Part shown: positions 24,428 to 33,946 of the stretch, piece after piece
Layout: every line of letters starts with the position of its first letter
Numbering within the stretch: position 1 is the first letter of the stretch
Assembly: GCA_965247255.1 (NCBI GenBank)
Contig: CBDFGS010000013.1
Coordinates: forward strand, 434,001 to 498,000
DNA: 64,000 nucleotides
Direction of reading: 5' to 3'
Source of the DNA: CBDFGS01 sp965247255
Lineage (GTDB): Bacteria; Chloroflexota; Dehalococcoidia; Lucifugimonadales; CAUZJF01
The notes under the pieces: generated by a model
Databases searched by the model: none
Told to the model about the DNA's origin: nothing
What the model saw: only the letters and a program-made list of their open reading frames with translations
Position numbers and translations under genes: made by a program

Positions 24428-24987
24428 CCACCACCGACGCTATTTCCAAGCGCACTATAACGGCGCTGGTCGAGGACAAGCCGGGGGTACTGAACCGCGT
24501 CGCCAGCATGTTCCGCCGGCGCGGCTTCAACATCGCCAGCCTCGCCGTCGGGCACAGCGAGATGCCCGGCCTGTCCCGGATGACCTTCGTCGTCGAGGGC
24601 GACGACAGGGTGGTAGAGCAGGTCACCAAGCATCTGCACAAGCTGATCGACGTGATCAAGGTGTCGGATATCTCGGACCAGAACATCGTGTCCCGGGAGC
24701 TGGCCCTGATGAGGGTGCGGGGGAACGTCCAGACGCGCAGCGAGATAATGCAGATCGTGGACATCTACCGCGCAAACATCATCGACGTCGGCCCCGATTC
24801 GCTGGTAGTCGAGATAAGCGGGGATGAGGAGAAGGTGGACTCCCTCCACGAGCTGCTCAAGAGCTTCGGCGTGCTGGAGGTGATGCGCACCGGTACCATT
24901 GCGATGGACCGCGGTATGGGTGACGGTGCCGGTCAGCCAGCGGCCAAGTCTAAGGCACGGGACTGGGGAGAAGCCTCCTCCGTATAG
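24424..24987 (+). CDS. ilvN: Acetolactate synthase small (regulatory) subunit
   Basis: 187 residues from the ATG at 24424 that overlaps the ilvB stop codon. An N-terminal ACT domain (residues ~10-85, 'TALVEDKPGVLNRVASMFRR' and 'RMTFVVEGDD') is followed by the ALS small-subunit C-terminal domain (~90-165). This subunit activates IlvB and confers feedback inhibition by valine or leucine. The C-terminus has a short Ala/Lys-rich tail. A longer in-frame extension runs back into ilvB but is rejected because the ACT domain starts directly after the ATG. Confidence 0.95.
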   Translation: MTTTDAISKRTITALVEDKPGVLNRVASMFRRRGFNIASLAVGHSEMPGLSRMTFVVEGDDRVVEQVTKHLHKLIDVIKVSDISDQNIVSRELALMRVRGNVQTRSEIMQIVDIYRANIIDVGPDSLVVEISGDEEKVDSLHELLKSFGVLEVMRTGTIAMDRGMGDGAGQPAAKSKARDWGEASSV

Positions 24988-25012
24988 CTGCAATTCACTT
25001 CGGAGTTGTCTA

Positions 25013-26011
<999 letters not shown>

Positions 26012-26216
26012 GGCTTACTGTCATGCATTCACTGAACGGGAGAACCCAGTGCATCGAAGCGAGGTAATCTACGTAGTCCGCCACACGGCCGGGGTCCTGG
26101 CAGGGCCCGACCGGGCGGACTGCGTTGTCCTTCCATAGCCCATTTTTCTGGAGGCGAGTCTCCGCGTTGGTGGAGGCCGTTTGACTACGGAGAGGGCTTA
26201 GAAGGGAGAAGCCACA
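26012..26216 (+). other. Structured ilvC-leuA intergenic region
   Basis: 205 bp. A perfect 8-bp inverted repeat, AGTCCGCC at 26075-26082 and GGCGGACT at 26114-26121, encloses further GC-rich pairing. Upstream, CACTG/CAGTG near 26028-26052 can form a second small hairpin. No long T-tract follows directly (TTTTT occurs ~23 bases later), so a leaky terminator or RNA-processing site is as likely as an attenuator. No T-box motif is present here. Confidence 0.45.
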
Positions 26217-27764
26217 ATGACGGAAGACAAGGTATACATATTCGATACAACTCTGCGTGACGGTGAGCAGTCCGCAGGCATCGGCCTGACGACGGACGAG
26301 AAGCTGGAGATCGCCCAGCAGCTAGAGCGTCTGGGGGTCGACATCATCGAGGCTGGTTTCGCTGCCAGCTCGCCGGGCGACTCCGAGGCTGTGAAGAAGA
26401 TAGCGAACGAGGTGCGCACGCTTACCATCGCCTCCCTCGCTCGTTGCGTCCCCGGCGATATCGACGCGGCTTGGGAAGCGCTGAAGGGCGCCGAACGCCC
26501 CCGCATCCACGTCTTCATCTCCAGCTCGGACGTGCACATCTGGCACCAGCTCCGCAGCAATCCGGAGGAGGTGCTGGACATGGCAGTCTCCTCCGTGGAG
26601 CGGGCGAGGGGGTACTGCGACGACGTAGAGTTCTCGCCGATGGATGCCACGCGGACCGAGCGGGACTACCTCTACAAGATATTGGAGGCGGCGATCGACG
26701 CCGGGGCGGGAACGGTCAATGTCCCGGACACCGTAGGATACTCGATACCGTCGGAGTTCAGCGGGCTTATCAGGGACATCAAAGAGAACGTGCCTAACAT
26801 CGACAGGGCGGTCATAAGCGTTCACTGTCACAACGACCTTGGGAACGCGGCCTCGAATAGCGTCGCCGCGGTGCAGGCCGGGGCCCGCCAGGTAGAGGGC
26901 TGCATAAACGGCCTCGGTGAGCGCGCCGGGAACGCCTCTCTCGAAGAGGTGATCATGGCCATTGAAACTCGCAAGGACCTGTTGGGCGTGCGTACCGACG
27001 TAGACACTACGCAGATATACCGCACCAGCCGGCTTGTCAGCGATGTCACCGGCTTTCCGGTCCAGCCGAACAAGGCCATCGTAGGCGCGAACGCCTTCCG
27101 GCACGCCTCCGGCATACACCAGGACGGGATCATCAAAGAGCGAACGACCTTCGAGATCATGGAGCCCCAGTCCGTCGGGTGGCCCAGCAGCGCTCTGGTC
27201 CTCGGCAAGCTCAGCGGCCGGGCAGGCCTGCGCGCACGCCTGGAAGAGCTTGGGCACAAGCTGGACCAGGAGCAGCTCGACGCAGCCTTCCAGGCGTTCA
27301 AGGAGCTGGCGGACCGCAAGCGTGAGATCACCGACGCCGACCTCGAGGCGCTGATGGCACAGCAGACGCGCGAGGAGAGGGCGGCGTACACACTGGAGAG
27401 GTCTCAGATACTCTGCGGCAGCGATGAGATACAGCGACGCGCCGTGGTGACCCTCGAAGACACCGGGTCGGGCGAACGATTTCACGGTGCCGGGCATCGA
27501 GGCAACGGTCCCGTCTCGGTCATGGTCGAGGCGATCAACGACGCCCTCCAGCGGGCCAAGGGCACCCCGGTCGGCCAGCAGCTGAAGTTCGTCGGCTACG
27601 AGGTTGCGGCCATTACCGACACGGCGTACGCCCTCGGTGACGTGACCGTGCGAATCGGCTATCGCGGCAGGGAGTATTCCGGCCGGGGCACCTCCACCGA
27701 TGTCATCGAGGCTAGCGGCAAGGCATATCTCGACGCCTGCAACAAGGCGTTGGACACAGAATAA
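26217..27764 (+). CDS. leuA: 2-Isopropylmalate synthase
   Basis: 515 residues, typical for the bacterial enzyme. It condenses acetyl-CoA with 2-oxoisovalerate, the committed step to leucine. The TIM-barrel opens with the signature DTTLRDGEQSAG (residues 10-21). Metal ligands are in HCHNDLGNAASN (~201-213) and the second signature is GLGERAGNASLEE. The linker domain is at ~290-385 and the C-terminal allosteric LeuA_dimer domain from ~390, with NGPV, STDVIEASGKAYLDA and related motifs. GGGAG precedes the ATG. Citramalate synthase is a related alternative, but length and the neighbouring leuCD favour LeuA. Confidence 0.93.
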   Translation: MTEDKVYIFDTTLRDGEQSAGIGLTTDEKLEIAQQLERLGVDIIEAGFAASSPGDSEAVKKIANEVRTLTIASLARCVPGDIDAAWEALKGAERPRIHVFISSSDVHIWHQLRSNPEEVLDMAVSSVERARGYCDDVEFSPMDATRTERDYLYKILEAAIDAGAGTVNVPDTVGYSIPSEFSGLIRDIKENVPNIDRAVISVHCHNDLGNAASNSVAAVQAGARQVEGCINGLGERAGNASLEEVIMAIETRKDLLGVRTDVDTTQIYRTSRLVSDVTGFPVQPNKAIVGANAFRHASGIHQDGIIKERTTFEIMEPQSVGWPSSALVLGKLSGRAGLRARLEELGHKLDQEQLDAAFQAFKELADRKREITDADLEALMAQQTREERAAYTLERSQILCGSDEIQRRAVVTLEDTGSGERFHGAGHRGNGPVSVMVEAINDALQRAKGTPVGQQLKFVGYEVAAITDTAYALGDVTVRIGYRGREYSGRGTSTDVIEASGKAYLDACNKALDTE

Positions 27765-27772
27765 GAAGGCGC

Positions 27773-28165
27773 ATGAGCACCAAGAGCTTCGTGCTGAAAA
27801 GCGCCCAGGTCGTGTGTGGGATCGACGTATTCCGGACGTCGGCCGTGACCCTCGAGGACGAAAGCGGGGAACAGTTGGTCGGGTTCGCCGAGGGGAACGG
27901 GCCGGTTAGCGCTACGTACAACGCTATCAACGATGCCGTCCTTCCCAAGATCGGCTTGAAGAACGCGGATGTTGAGCTGACCGAGTTCGTCATCAGGACG
28001 ACCGGGAAAGGCCCGGACGCCGAGGGGAAGGCCCTCGTGACGCTGAGGATGAAAGACTCAGAGCGCGAGTTCCTCGGCACCGGCGTATCCACCGATATCG
28101 TGGCCGCGGGCGGGCTCGCCTACGTTGACGCGCTGAACCGGATGCTTGAGTCGCGAGGCGTTTAG
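27773..28165 (+). CDS. Stand-alone LeuA allosteric-domain protein
   Basis: 130 residues, starting 8 bp after the leuA stop. The whole protein aligns by eye with the C-terminal regulatory (LeuA_dimer) domain of the LeuA encoded just upstream: both have a 'CGxD' opening, 'AVTLED', 'GNGPVSxxxxAINDA' and '(G)STDI/VxxxxxxYxDAxNxxL'. There is no catalytic barrel. In full LeuA this domain binds leucine and mediates feedback inhibition. A free copy could bind leucine, form mixed dimers with LeuA, or help tune the pathway; this is inference. It probably arose by duplication of the 3' end of leuA followed by strong divergence. Confidence 0.85.
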   Translation: MSTKSFVLKSAQVVCGIDVFRTSAVTLEDESGEQLVGFAEGNGPVSATYNAINDAVLPKIGLKNADVELTEFVIRTTGKGPDAEGKALVTLRMKDSEREFLGTGVSTDIVAAGGLAYVDALNRMLESRGV

Positions 28166-28202
28166 AGCAGCTCCGCCTTCATCCGCTTCGCCATCAGCCG
28201 AG

Positions 28203-28232
28203 TTGACGTGTGTCCTTGGCAAGACTTACAAT
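28203..28232 (+). promoter_or_regulatory. Promoter of the AbrB/PIN pair
   Basis: TTGACG at 28203-28208 and TACAAT at 28227-28232 with an 18-base spacer. It lies 37 bp after the preceding stop codon and gives the pair its own transcription inside the leu cluster. Confidence 0.65.
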
Positions 28233-28254
28233 ACGCTTGGTATGTCTTACCAAG
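28215..28254 (+). promoter_or_regulatory. Operator-like inverted repeat over promoter and RBS
   Basis: CTTGGCAAGAC at 28215-28225 and GTCTTACCAAG at 28244-28254 are inverted repeats matching at 10 of 11 positions. The left arm lies in the -35/-10 spacer, and the right arm runs into the AAGGAG ribosome-binding site at 28252-28257. This is a natural place for autorepression by the AbrB-type protein encoded next, or for an RNA hairpin that hides the RBS. Confidence 0.6.
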
Positions 28255-28265
28255 GAGATAGTCGA

Positions 28266-28721
28266 TTGCCTACGGTTACACTCTCTAGCAAGAACCAGAT
28301 AACCATACCTGCGGAGATCGTCCGGAGACTGGGGCTGAAGCCTAGCGATAAGCTTATTGCTGAGCTTATCGAGGACCACGTTGTGTTGCTGCCTCAACCC
28401 GACAGTTGGACTGACTACTTTACGGGAAGCCTGAAGGGAGTTTATGGCTCGACAAAGGACGAGATAGACAGGTACATCGCGGAAGTCCGGTACGGGTGGG
28501 ACGTCGACGCGTTGAAGGACTCACTGGCGGTGGACCCGGACCTTCGTGCCGTGTACGAAGTGACCACTTCTGAAGAGGCCCTCAGCGTGAGCATGATCCG
28601 GGAGAGGTCGGGCGTGCCATTGGCTGACCGGAAGCTCAGTGAACTGGAGGAGCTACAGGCGGTAAAGCAGGTGGAGCACCCAGAAGACAAGGCTTCGCCT
28701 CACTATCGGCGATACCCTTAG
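28266..28721 (+). CDS. AbrB/SpoVT-domain antitoxin-like protein
   Basis: 151 residues from the TTG at 28266, chosen because AAGGAG lies at 28252-28257 and the AbrB motif then begins at once. ATG 28242 lacks a ribosome-binding site and falls inside the palindrome. Residues ~1-45 form the swapped-hairpin DNA-binding domain: 'VTLSSKNQITIPAEIVRRLGLKPSDKL' style, then 'IEDHVVLLPQP'. The rest is acidic and probably helical and would bind the toxin. It is followed 1 bp later by a PIN-domain gene. That pairing is characteristic of VapBC-like toxin-antitoxin modules, in which the antitoxin also represses the operon. Confidence 0.8.
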   Translation: MPTVTLSSKNQITIPAEIVRRLGLKPSDKLIAELIEDHVVLLPQPDSWTDYFTGSLKGVYGSTKDEIDRYIAEVRYGWDVDALKDSLAVDPDLRAVYEVTTSEEALSVSMIRERSGVPLADRKLSELEELQAVKQVEHPEDKASPHYRRYP

Positions 28722-28722
28722 T

Positions 28723-29190
28723 ATGCAACGCTCCCCCCAGATCTTCCGCTGGCTTCAGGACCTGAAGGCCTACAGACGAGTCGCCCTCGACACAAGCGCT
28801 GTGATCTATGGGCTCGAAGATGTAGCACCGTATAGGGAGCTCGCGCAGCACGTTTTCGCTTTGATGGAGCGAGGCCTCATGATCGGAATGGCCTCGACCG
28901 TGGTAGAGGCGGAGGTGCTGGTTAAACCGCTCAGGGACGGGAATTGGCCGAACCTGGCGAGAGCCGAGCTGTTCTTCAGGGACTCTCCCAATCTGGTGAT
29001 CAGAGGTTTCGACAGAGCCATCGCAAGACGCGCGGCCAAAGTGAGAGCAACCTCTCGAATGCCACTCCCAGACGCCATCGTCGTCGCAACAGCTCTGGAA
29101 GAACGGTGCGACGCGATAGTCGGAAACGACTCGCGAGTTGCATCACGTCCCCTGGGAATCCCTTACCTGTACCTCGACGACTATGTTTAG
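28723..29190 (+). CDS. PIN-domain ribonuclease toxin (VapC-like)
   Basis: 155 residues. The PIN fold is indicated by its acidic cluster: Asp23 in ALDTSAVIYG, Glu62 in STVVEAEVLV, Asp117 in PLPDAIVVATAL and Asn135/Asp136 in VGNDSR. PIN toxins are Mg-dependent endoribonucleases that cleave tRNA, rRNA or mRNA. The start lies 1 base after the AbrB gene's stop without its own ribosome-binding site, which fits translational coupling and lower expression than the antitoxin. The pair sits between leuA with its regulatory-domain paralogue and leuC. The target RNA is unknown. Confidence 0.85.
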   Translation: MQRSPQIFRWLQDLKAYRRVALDTSAVIYGLEDVAPYRELAQHVFALMERGLMIGMASTVVEAEVLVKPLRDGNWPNLARAELFFRDSPNLVIRGFDRAIARRAAKVRATSRMPLPDAIVVATALEERCDAIVGNDSRVASRPLGIPYLYLDDYV

Positions 29191-29206
29191 AATCAGGAGC
29201 CGCTGA

Positions 29207-30607
29207 ATGGCCCCCAAGACGATGTTCGAAAAGATATGGGAGACCCACGTGGTCCACGAGGAGCCGCGGAAGCCCAGTATCCTCTACGTCGACCTGCACC
29301 TGATCCACGAGGTCACGACCCCGCAGGCGTTCGACGGGCTCCGCGCGACCCGCCGGAAGGTCCGGCGGCCGGACCTGACCGTGGCAACGGCCGACCACAA
29401 CACGCCGACCGGGGACCTATCGCTGCCCATCACGGACGAGGTCTCCCGTCAGCAGATCGACGCCCTGTCGCGCAACTGTGAGGAGTTCGGGATAACGCTC
29501 TACGATAGGCACAGCCCCTCGCAGGGAATAGTGCATATCATCGCTCCTGAGCAGGGGTATACCCACCCGGGGATGGTCATCGTCTGCGGGGACAGCCACA
29601 CCTCGACCCACGGCGCCTTCGGCGCCTTCGCCATCGGCGTCGGCACCACCCAGGTCGAGCAGGTCCTCGCGACCCAGTGTCTGGTGCAGGCGAAGCCGAA
29701 GGTCATGGAGATTCGCGTGGATGGCGAGATCCCCTTTGGGGTCACGGCCAAGGACCTCATCTTGGGAATCATCGGCCGTATCGGCGTGTCCGGAGCCAAT
29801 GGCCACGCCATCGAGTACACCGGCGAAGCCATCCGGTCCCTATCGATGGAAGGCCGCATGACCGTGTGCAACATGTCGATCGAAGCGGGCGGCCGAGCCG
29901 GAATGGTCGCGCCGGACGAGGTCACGTTCGAGTATATGAGGGGCCGCCCTCACGCGCCGCAGGGCTCGGACTTCGACGCCGCCATCGGGCGCTGGCGCGC
30001 CCTTGCCACCGACGTCGACGCTCCGTTCGACAAGACCCTGCAGATCGACGCCGGCGACCTGGAACCCATGGTCTCCTGGGGGACCAACCCCGAAATGGTG
30101 GCTCCCATCACCGGACGCGTTCCCGACCCGGCGTCGATCGATAACCCTGGGGATAGGAGCGCCGTGGAGAGGGCGCTCGAGTACATGGCGTTAGAACCCG
30201 ACACGCCGATGGAGCAGATCAACATTGACCGCGTCTTTCTTGGCTCGTGCACAAATGCGAGACTAGAGGACCTGCGGGCCGCGGCCGAGGTCGTCAAGGG
30301 TCGGAAGGTCAGCGACGGAGTCTACGCCATGGTGGTCCCAGGGTCCTTTGCCGTCAAGAAGCAGGCGGAGGATGAGGGGGTGGACCGGATCTTCCGGGAC
30401 GCGGGGTTCGATTGGCGCAACGCCGGCTGTTCGATGTGCCTGGGGATGAACCCCGATATCCTTCAGCCGGGCGAGCGCTGCGCATCGACGTCCAACCGCA
30501 ACTTCGAAGGACGCCAGGGCCGGGGCGGCCGCACGCATCTCGTGAGCCCTCAGATGGCCGCCGCAGCGGCAATCGCCGGCCACTTCGTCGACATACGCGA
30601 TTGGTAA
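29207..30607 (+). CDS. leuC: 3-Isopropylmalate dehydratase large subunit
   Basis: 466 residues, AGGAG site before the ATG at 29207. With LeuD it isomerises 2-isopropylmalate to 3-isopropylmalate. The [4Fe-4S] ligands are Cys ~346 in LGSCTNARLEDL and the two Cys at ~407 and ~410 in CSMCLGMNPD. Substrate-site motifs GDSHTSTHGAFGA and TSNRNFEGRQG are present. The bacterial (not archaeal, ~420-residue) length class fits. The gene follows the PIN toxin by 16 bp and may be read from either the ilv/leu or the toxin-antitoxin promoter. Confidence 0.95.
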   Translation: MAPKTMFEKIWETHVVHEEPRKPSILYVDLHLIHEVTTPQAFDGLRATRRKVRRPDLTVATADHNTPTGDLSLPITDEVSRQQIDALSRNCEEFGITLYDRHSPSQGIVHIIAPEQGYTHPGMVIVCGDSHTSTHGAFGAFAIGVGTTQVEQVLATQCLVQAKPKVMEIRVDGEIPFGVTAKDLILGIIGRIGVSGANGHAIEYTGEAIRSLSMEGRMTVCNMSIEAGGRAGMVAPDEVTFEYMRGRPHAPQGSDFDAAIGRWRALATDVDAPFDKTLQIDAGDLEPMVSWGTNPEMVAPITGRVPDPASIDNPGDRSAVERALEYMALEPDTPMEQINIDRVFLGSCTNARLEDLRAAAEVVKGRKVSDGVYAMVVPGSFAVKKQAEDEGVDRIFRDAGFDWRNAGCSMCLGMNPDILQPGERCASTSNRNFEGRQGRGGRTHLVSPQMAAAAAIAGHFVDIRDW

Positions 30608-30664
30608 GGTCCGTTGGCGCCCACACTAGAAAAAGCTTGAAGACACGGGAGCATCGCTGAAGAT

Positions 30665-31288
30665 ATGGAGCCCTTCGTAAAACACACGGGAATCGTCGCG
30701 CCGCTGGACCGGGTCAACGTCGACACGGACCAGATAGTGCCGAAGCAGTTCCTTAAGCGCATCGAGAAGACCGGTTTCGGCGAGTTTCTCTTCTACGACT
30801 GGCGTCGCAACGAGGACGGCAGTCCCAATCCCGAGTTCGAGCTGAATCGCCCCGGCTATGAAGGAGCGTCGATACTGGCTACGGGGCGCAATTTCGGGGC
30901 GGGCTCTTCGCGGGAGCACGCGCCCTGGGCCCTGCTGGACTATGGGTTCCGCTGCATCATCGCCCCCAGCCTGGCCGACATCTTCCACAAGAACTGCCTG
31001 GAGAACGGGCTCGTCCCCGTATTCATTCCCGAGGAAGAGGTGCGACAGGTTATCGCTACCGCCACGGCGCGGCCCGGCTATCAGCTCACAGTGGACCTCG
31101 AGTCGTGTGAGCTCTGGGACCGGGAGGGGCTGCGCACTTCCTTCGTCGTTCACCCCGATCCTGAGACCCACGAGTTCCGCCGGCACTGCTTGTTGAACGG
31201 GCTAGACGATATCGCCCTAACGCTACAGCAAGAAGATAAGATCGCCGCGTTCGAGGCCCGCAGAGGCCCGTTGGGCGGTGTCCTGTGA
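30665..31288 (+). CDS. leuD: 3-Isopropylmalate dehydratase small subunit
   Basis: 207 residues. Contains the swivel-domain signatures 'VDTDQIVPKQFLKRI' and GRNFGAGSSREHAPWALLDYG (~75-95), followed by 'NCLENGLVPV'. It completes the LeuCD heterodimer. leuB, the next enzyme, is not in this window. The gap to leuC is 57 bp. Confidence 0.95.
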   Translation: MEPFVKHTGIVAPLDRVNVDTDQIVPKQFLKRIEKTGFGEFLFYDWRRNEDGSPNPEFELNRPGYEGASILATGRNFGAGSSREHAPWALLDYGFRCIIAPSLADIFHKNCLENGLVPVFIPEEEVRQVIATATARPGYQLTVDLESCELWDREGLRTSFVVHPDPETHEFRRHCLLNGLDDIALTLQQEDKIAAFEARRGPLGGVL

Positions 31289-31500
31289 GGGGGAAAGCGT
31301 CCGCGCTATTTGTTGCGACGACTTGACGGGATTGAGGGTCAGGCCCTCTCCCTAGCCCTCTCCCGGAGGCGGGAGAGGGGACAAGAAGCGATCGTGAGCG
31401 CGGATTTGCAGCCTCCGACCTGGGTTGGTCACCTCAGCGAACTTGCACCTCGTCAACCTTTTCTGCCCTAACCGGAGCCTTATGAGTAGGAGGCCAGACT
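31289..31500 (+). repeat. Intergenic palindromic repeat after leuD
   Basis: 212 bp without a gene. CCCTCTCCC at ~31356-31364 and GGGAGAGGG at 31371-31379 form a perfect 9-bp stem with a 6-base loop. A partial copy (CCCTCTCCC) occurs ~12 bases earlier. No T-tract follows. The composition is like the short GC-rich dispersed palindromes common between genes in Chloroflexota; genome-wide repetition is inferred, not shown. Confidence 0.5.
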
Positions 31501-31848
31501 ATGGAGATAGAGCGGGTAATGTATCTACTGCTGGTCCAGGAAATGGACCGGGCTGTCGATTTCTACACCAACGTGATTGGATTCCAGAAGCGATCGGCGT
31601 CTCCCGGTTGGAGTGAGCTGGCGTTCGGAGACTTTACCTTGGCCCTGCACGGAGGGGGCAGTGGAGAGGGAAAGAAAACGGGGCTCAGCTTCACGGTGAG
31701 CGATATTGAATCAGCCTGCGAAGAGGTGGAGGCTGCCGGAGGCAAGGTGATTAAGAAGCCATACGAGGGCCCGGTCGCCGGGCTAAGGCTTGCCACTACG
31801 GCCGACGCCGAGGGCAACATCATGGAGTTCGGGCAGCACGCTCGATAG
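31501..31848 (+). CDS. VOC-family (glyoxalase/bleomycin-resistance-like) protein
   Basis: 115 residues, with AGGAGG 7 bases upstream of the ATG. It shows the paired beta-alpha-beta-beta-beta pattern of the vicinal oxygen chelate fold: 'MYLLLVQEMDRAVDFYTNVIGF' at the start, then a second half ending 'TTADAEGNIMEFGQ', where the Glu is a usual metal ligand. Family members bind a metal and act on varied small molecules, or sequester them. The substrate is not predictable. It stands alone between the leu cluster and the convergent accDA gene. Confidence 0.85.
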   Translation: MEIERVMYLLLVQEMDRAVDFYTNVIGFQKRSASPGWSELAFGDFTLALHGGGSGEGKKTGLSFTVSDIESACEEVEAAGGKVIKKPYEGPVAGLRLATTADAEGNIMEFGQHAR

Positions 31849-31958
31849 ACGGCCCGCTAAGATGCCCTCGTTGGAGCGGCTTGTAGCGGGTGCCGCGCCC
31901 AGGGGGACGACCGCCTAAGTAGGCCGGGTGGAAACGGACGCCAGGCTCAGCCGGCCGG

Positions 31959-33791
<1,833 letters not shown>

Positions 33792-33815
33792 CTGATTTTC
33801 TCCCTGCTAAATAAG

Positions 33816-33847
33816 ATTTGGGGGCGCATCACCGCGCGCCCCCAAAT
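33816..33847 (-). other. Strong hairpin between ftsK and accDA
   Basis: A perfect 12-bp stem: ATTTGGGGGCGC at 33816-33827 and GCGCCCCCAAAT at 33836-33847, with an 8-base loop. On the minus strand, in the direction of transcription, it is followed by CTTATTT, only a weak T-tract. It could terminate ftsK transcripts or form part of the accDA leader. The remaining ~100 bp of the gap show nothing recognisable. Confidence 0.6.
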
Positions 33848-33946
33848 TAATAGGAAAGAGACCTAGGAAGAGGTCGGTGACCGCTTCGATTTGTACAGCT
33901 TTCGCGAGACCGCGCCCGCCCGTCCGGCGCGCCCGATCGCTCGATG

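Noticed and set aside
26012..26216. Second T-box or leader peptide before leuA
   Set aside because: No GGGTGG-type T-box core and no short frame with a run of Leu codons and a ribosome-binding site.
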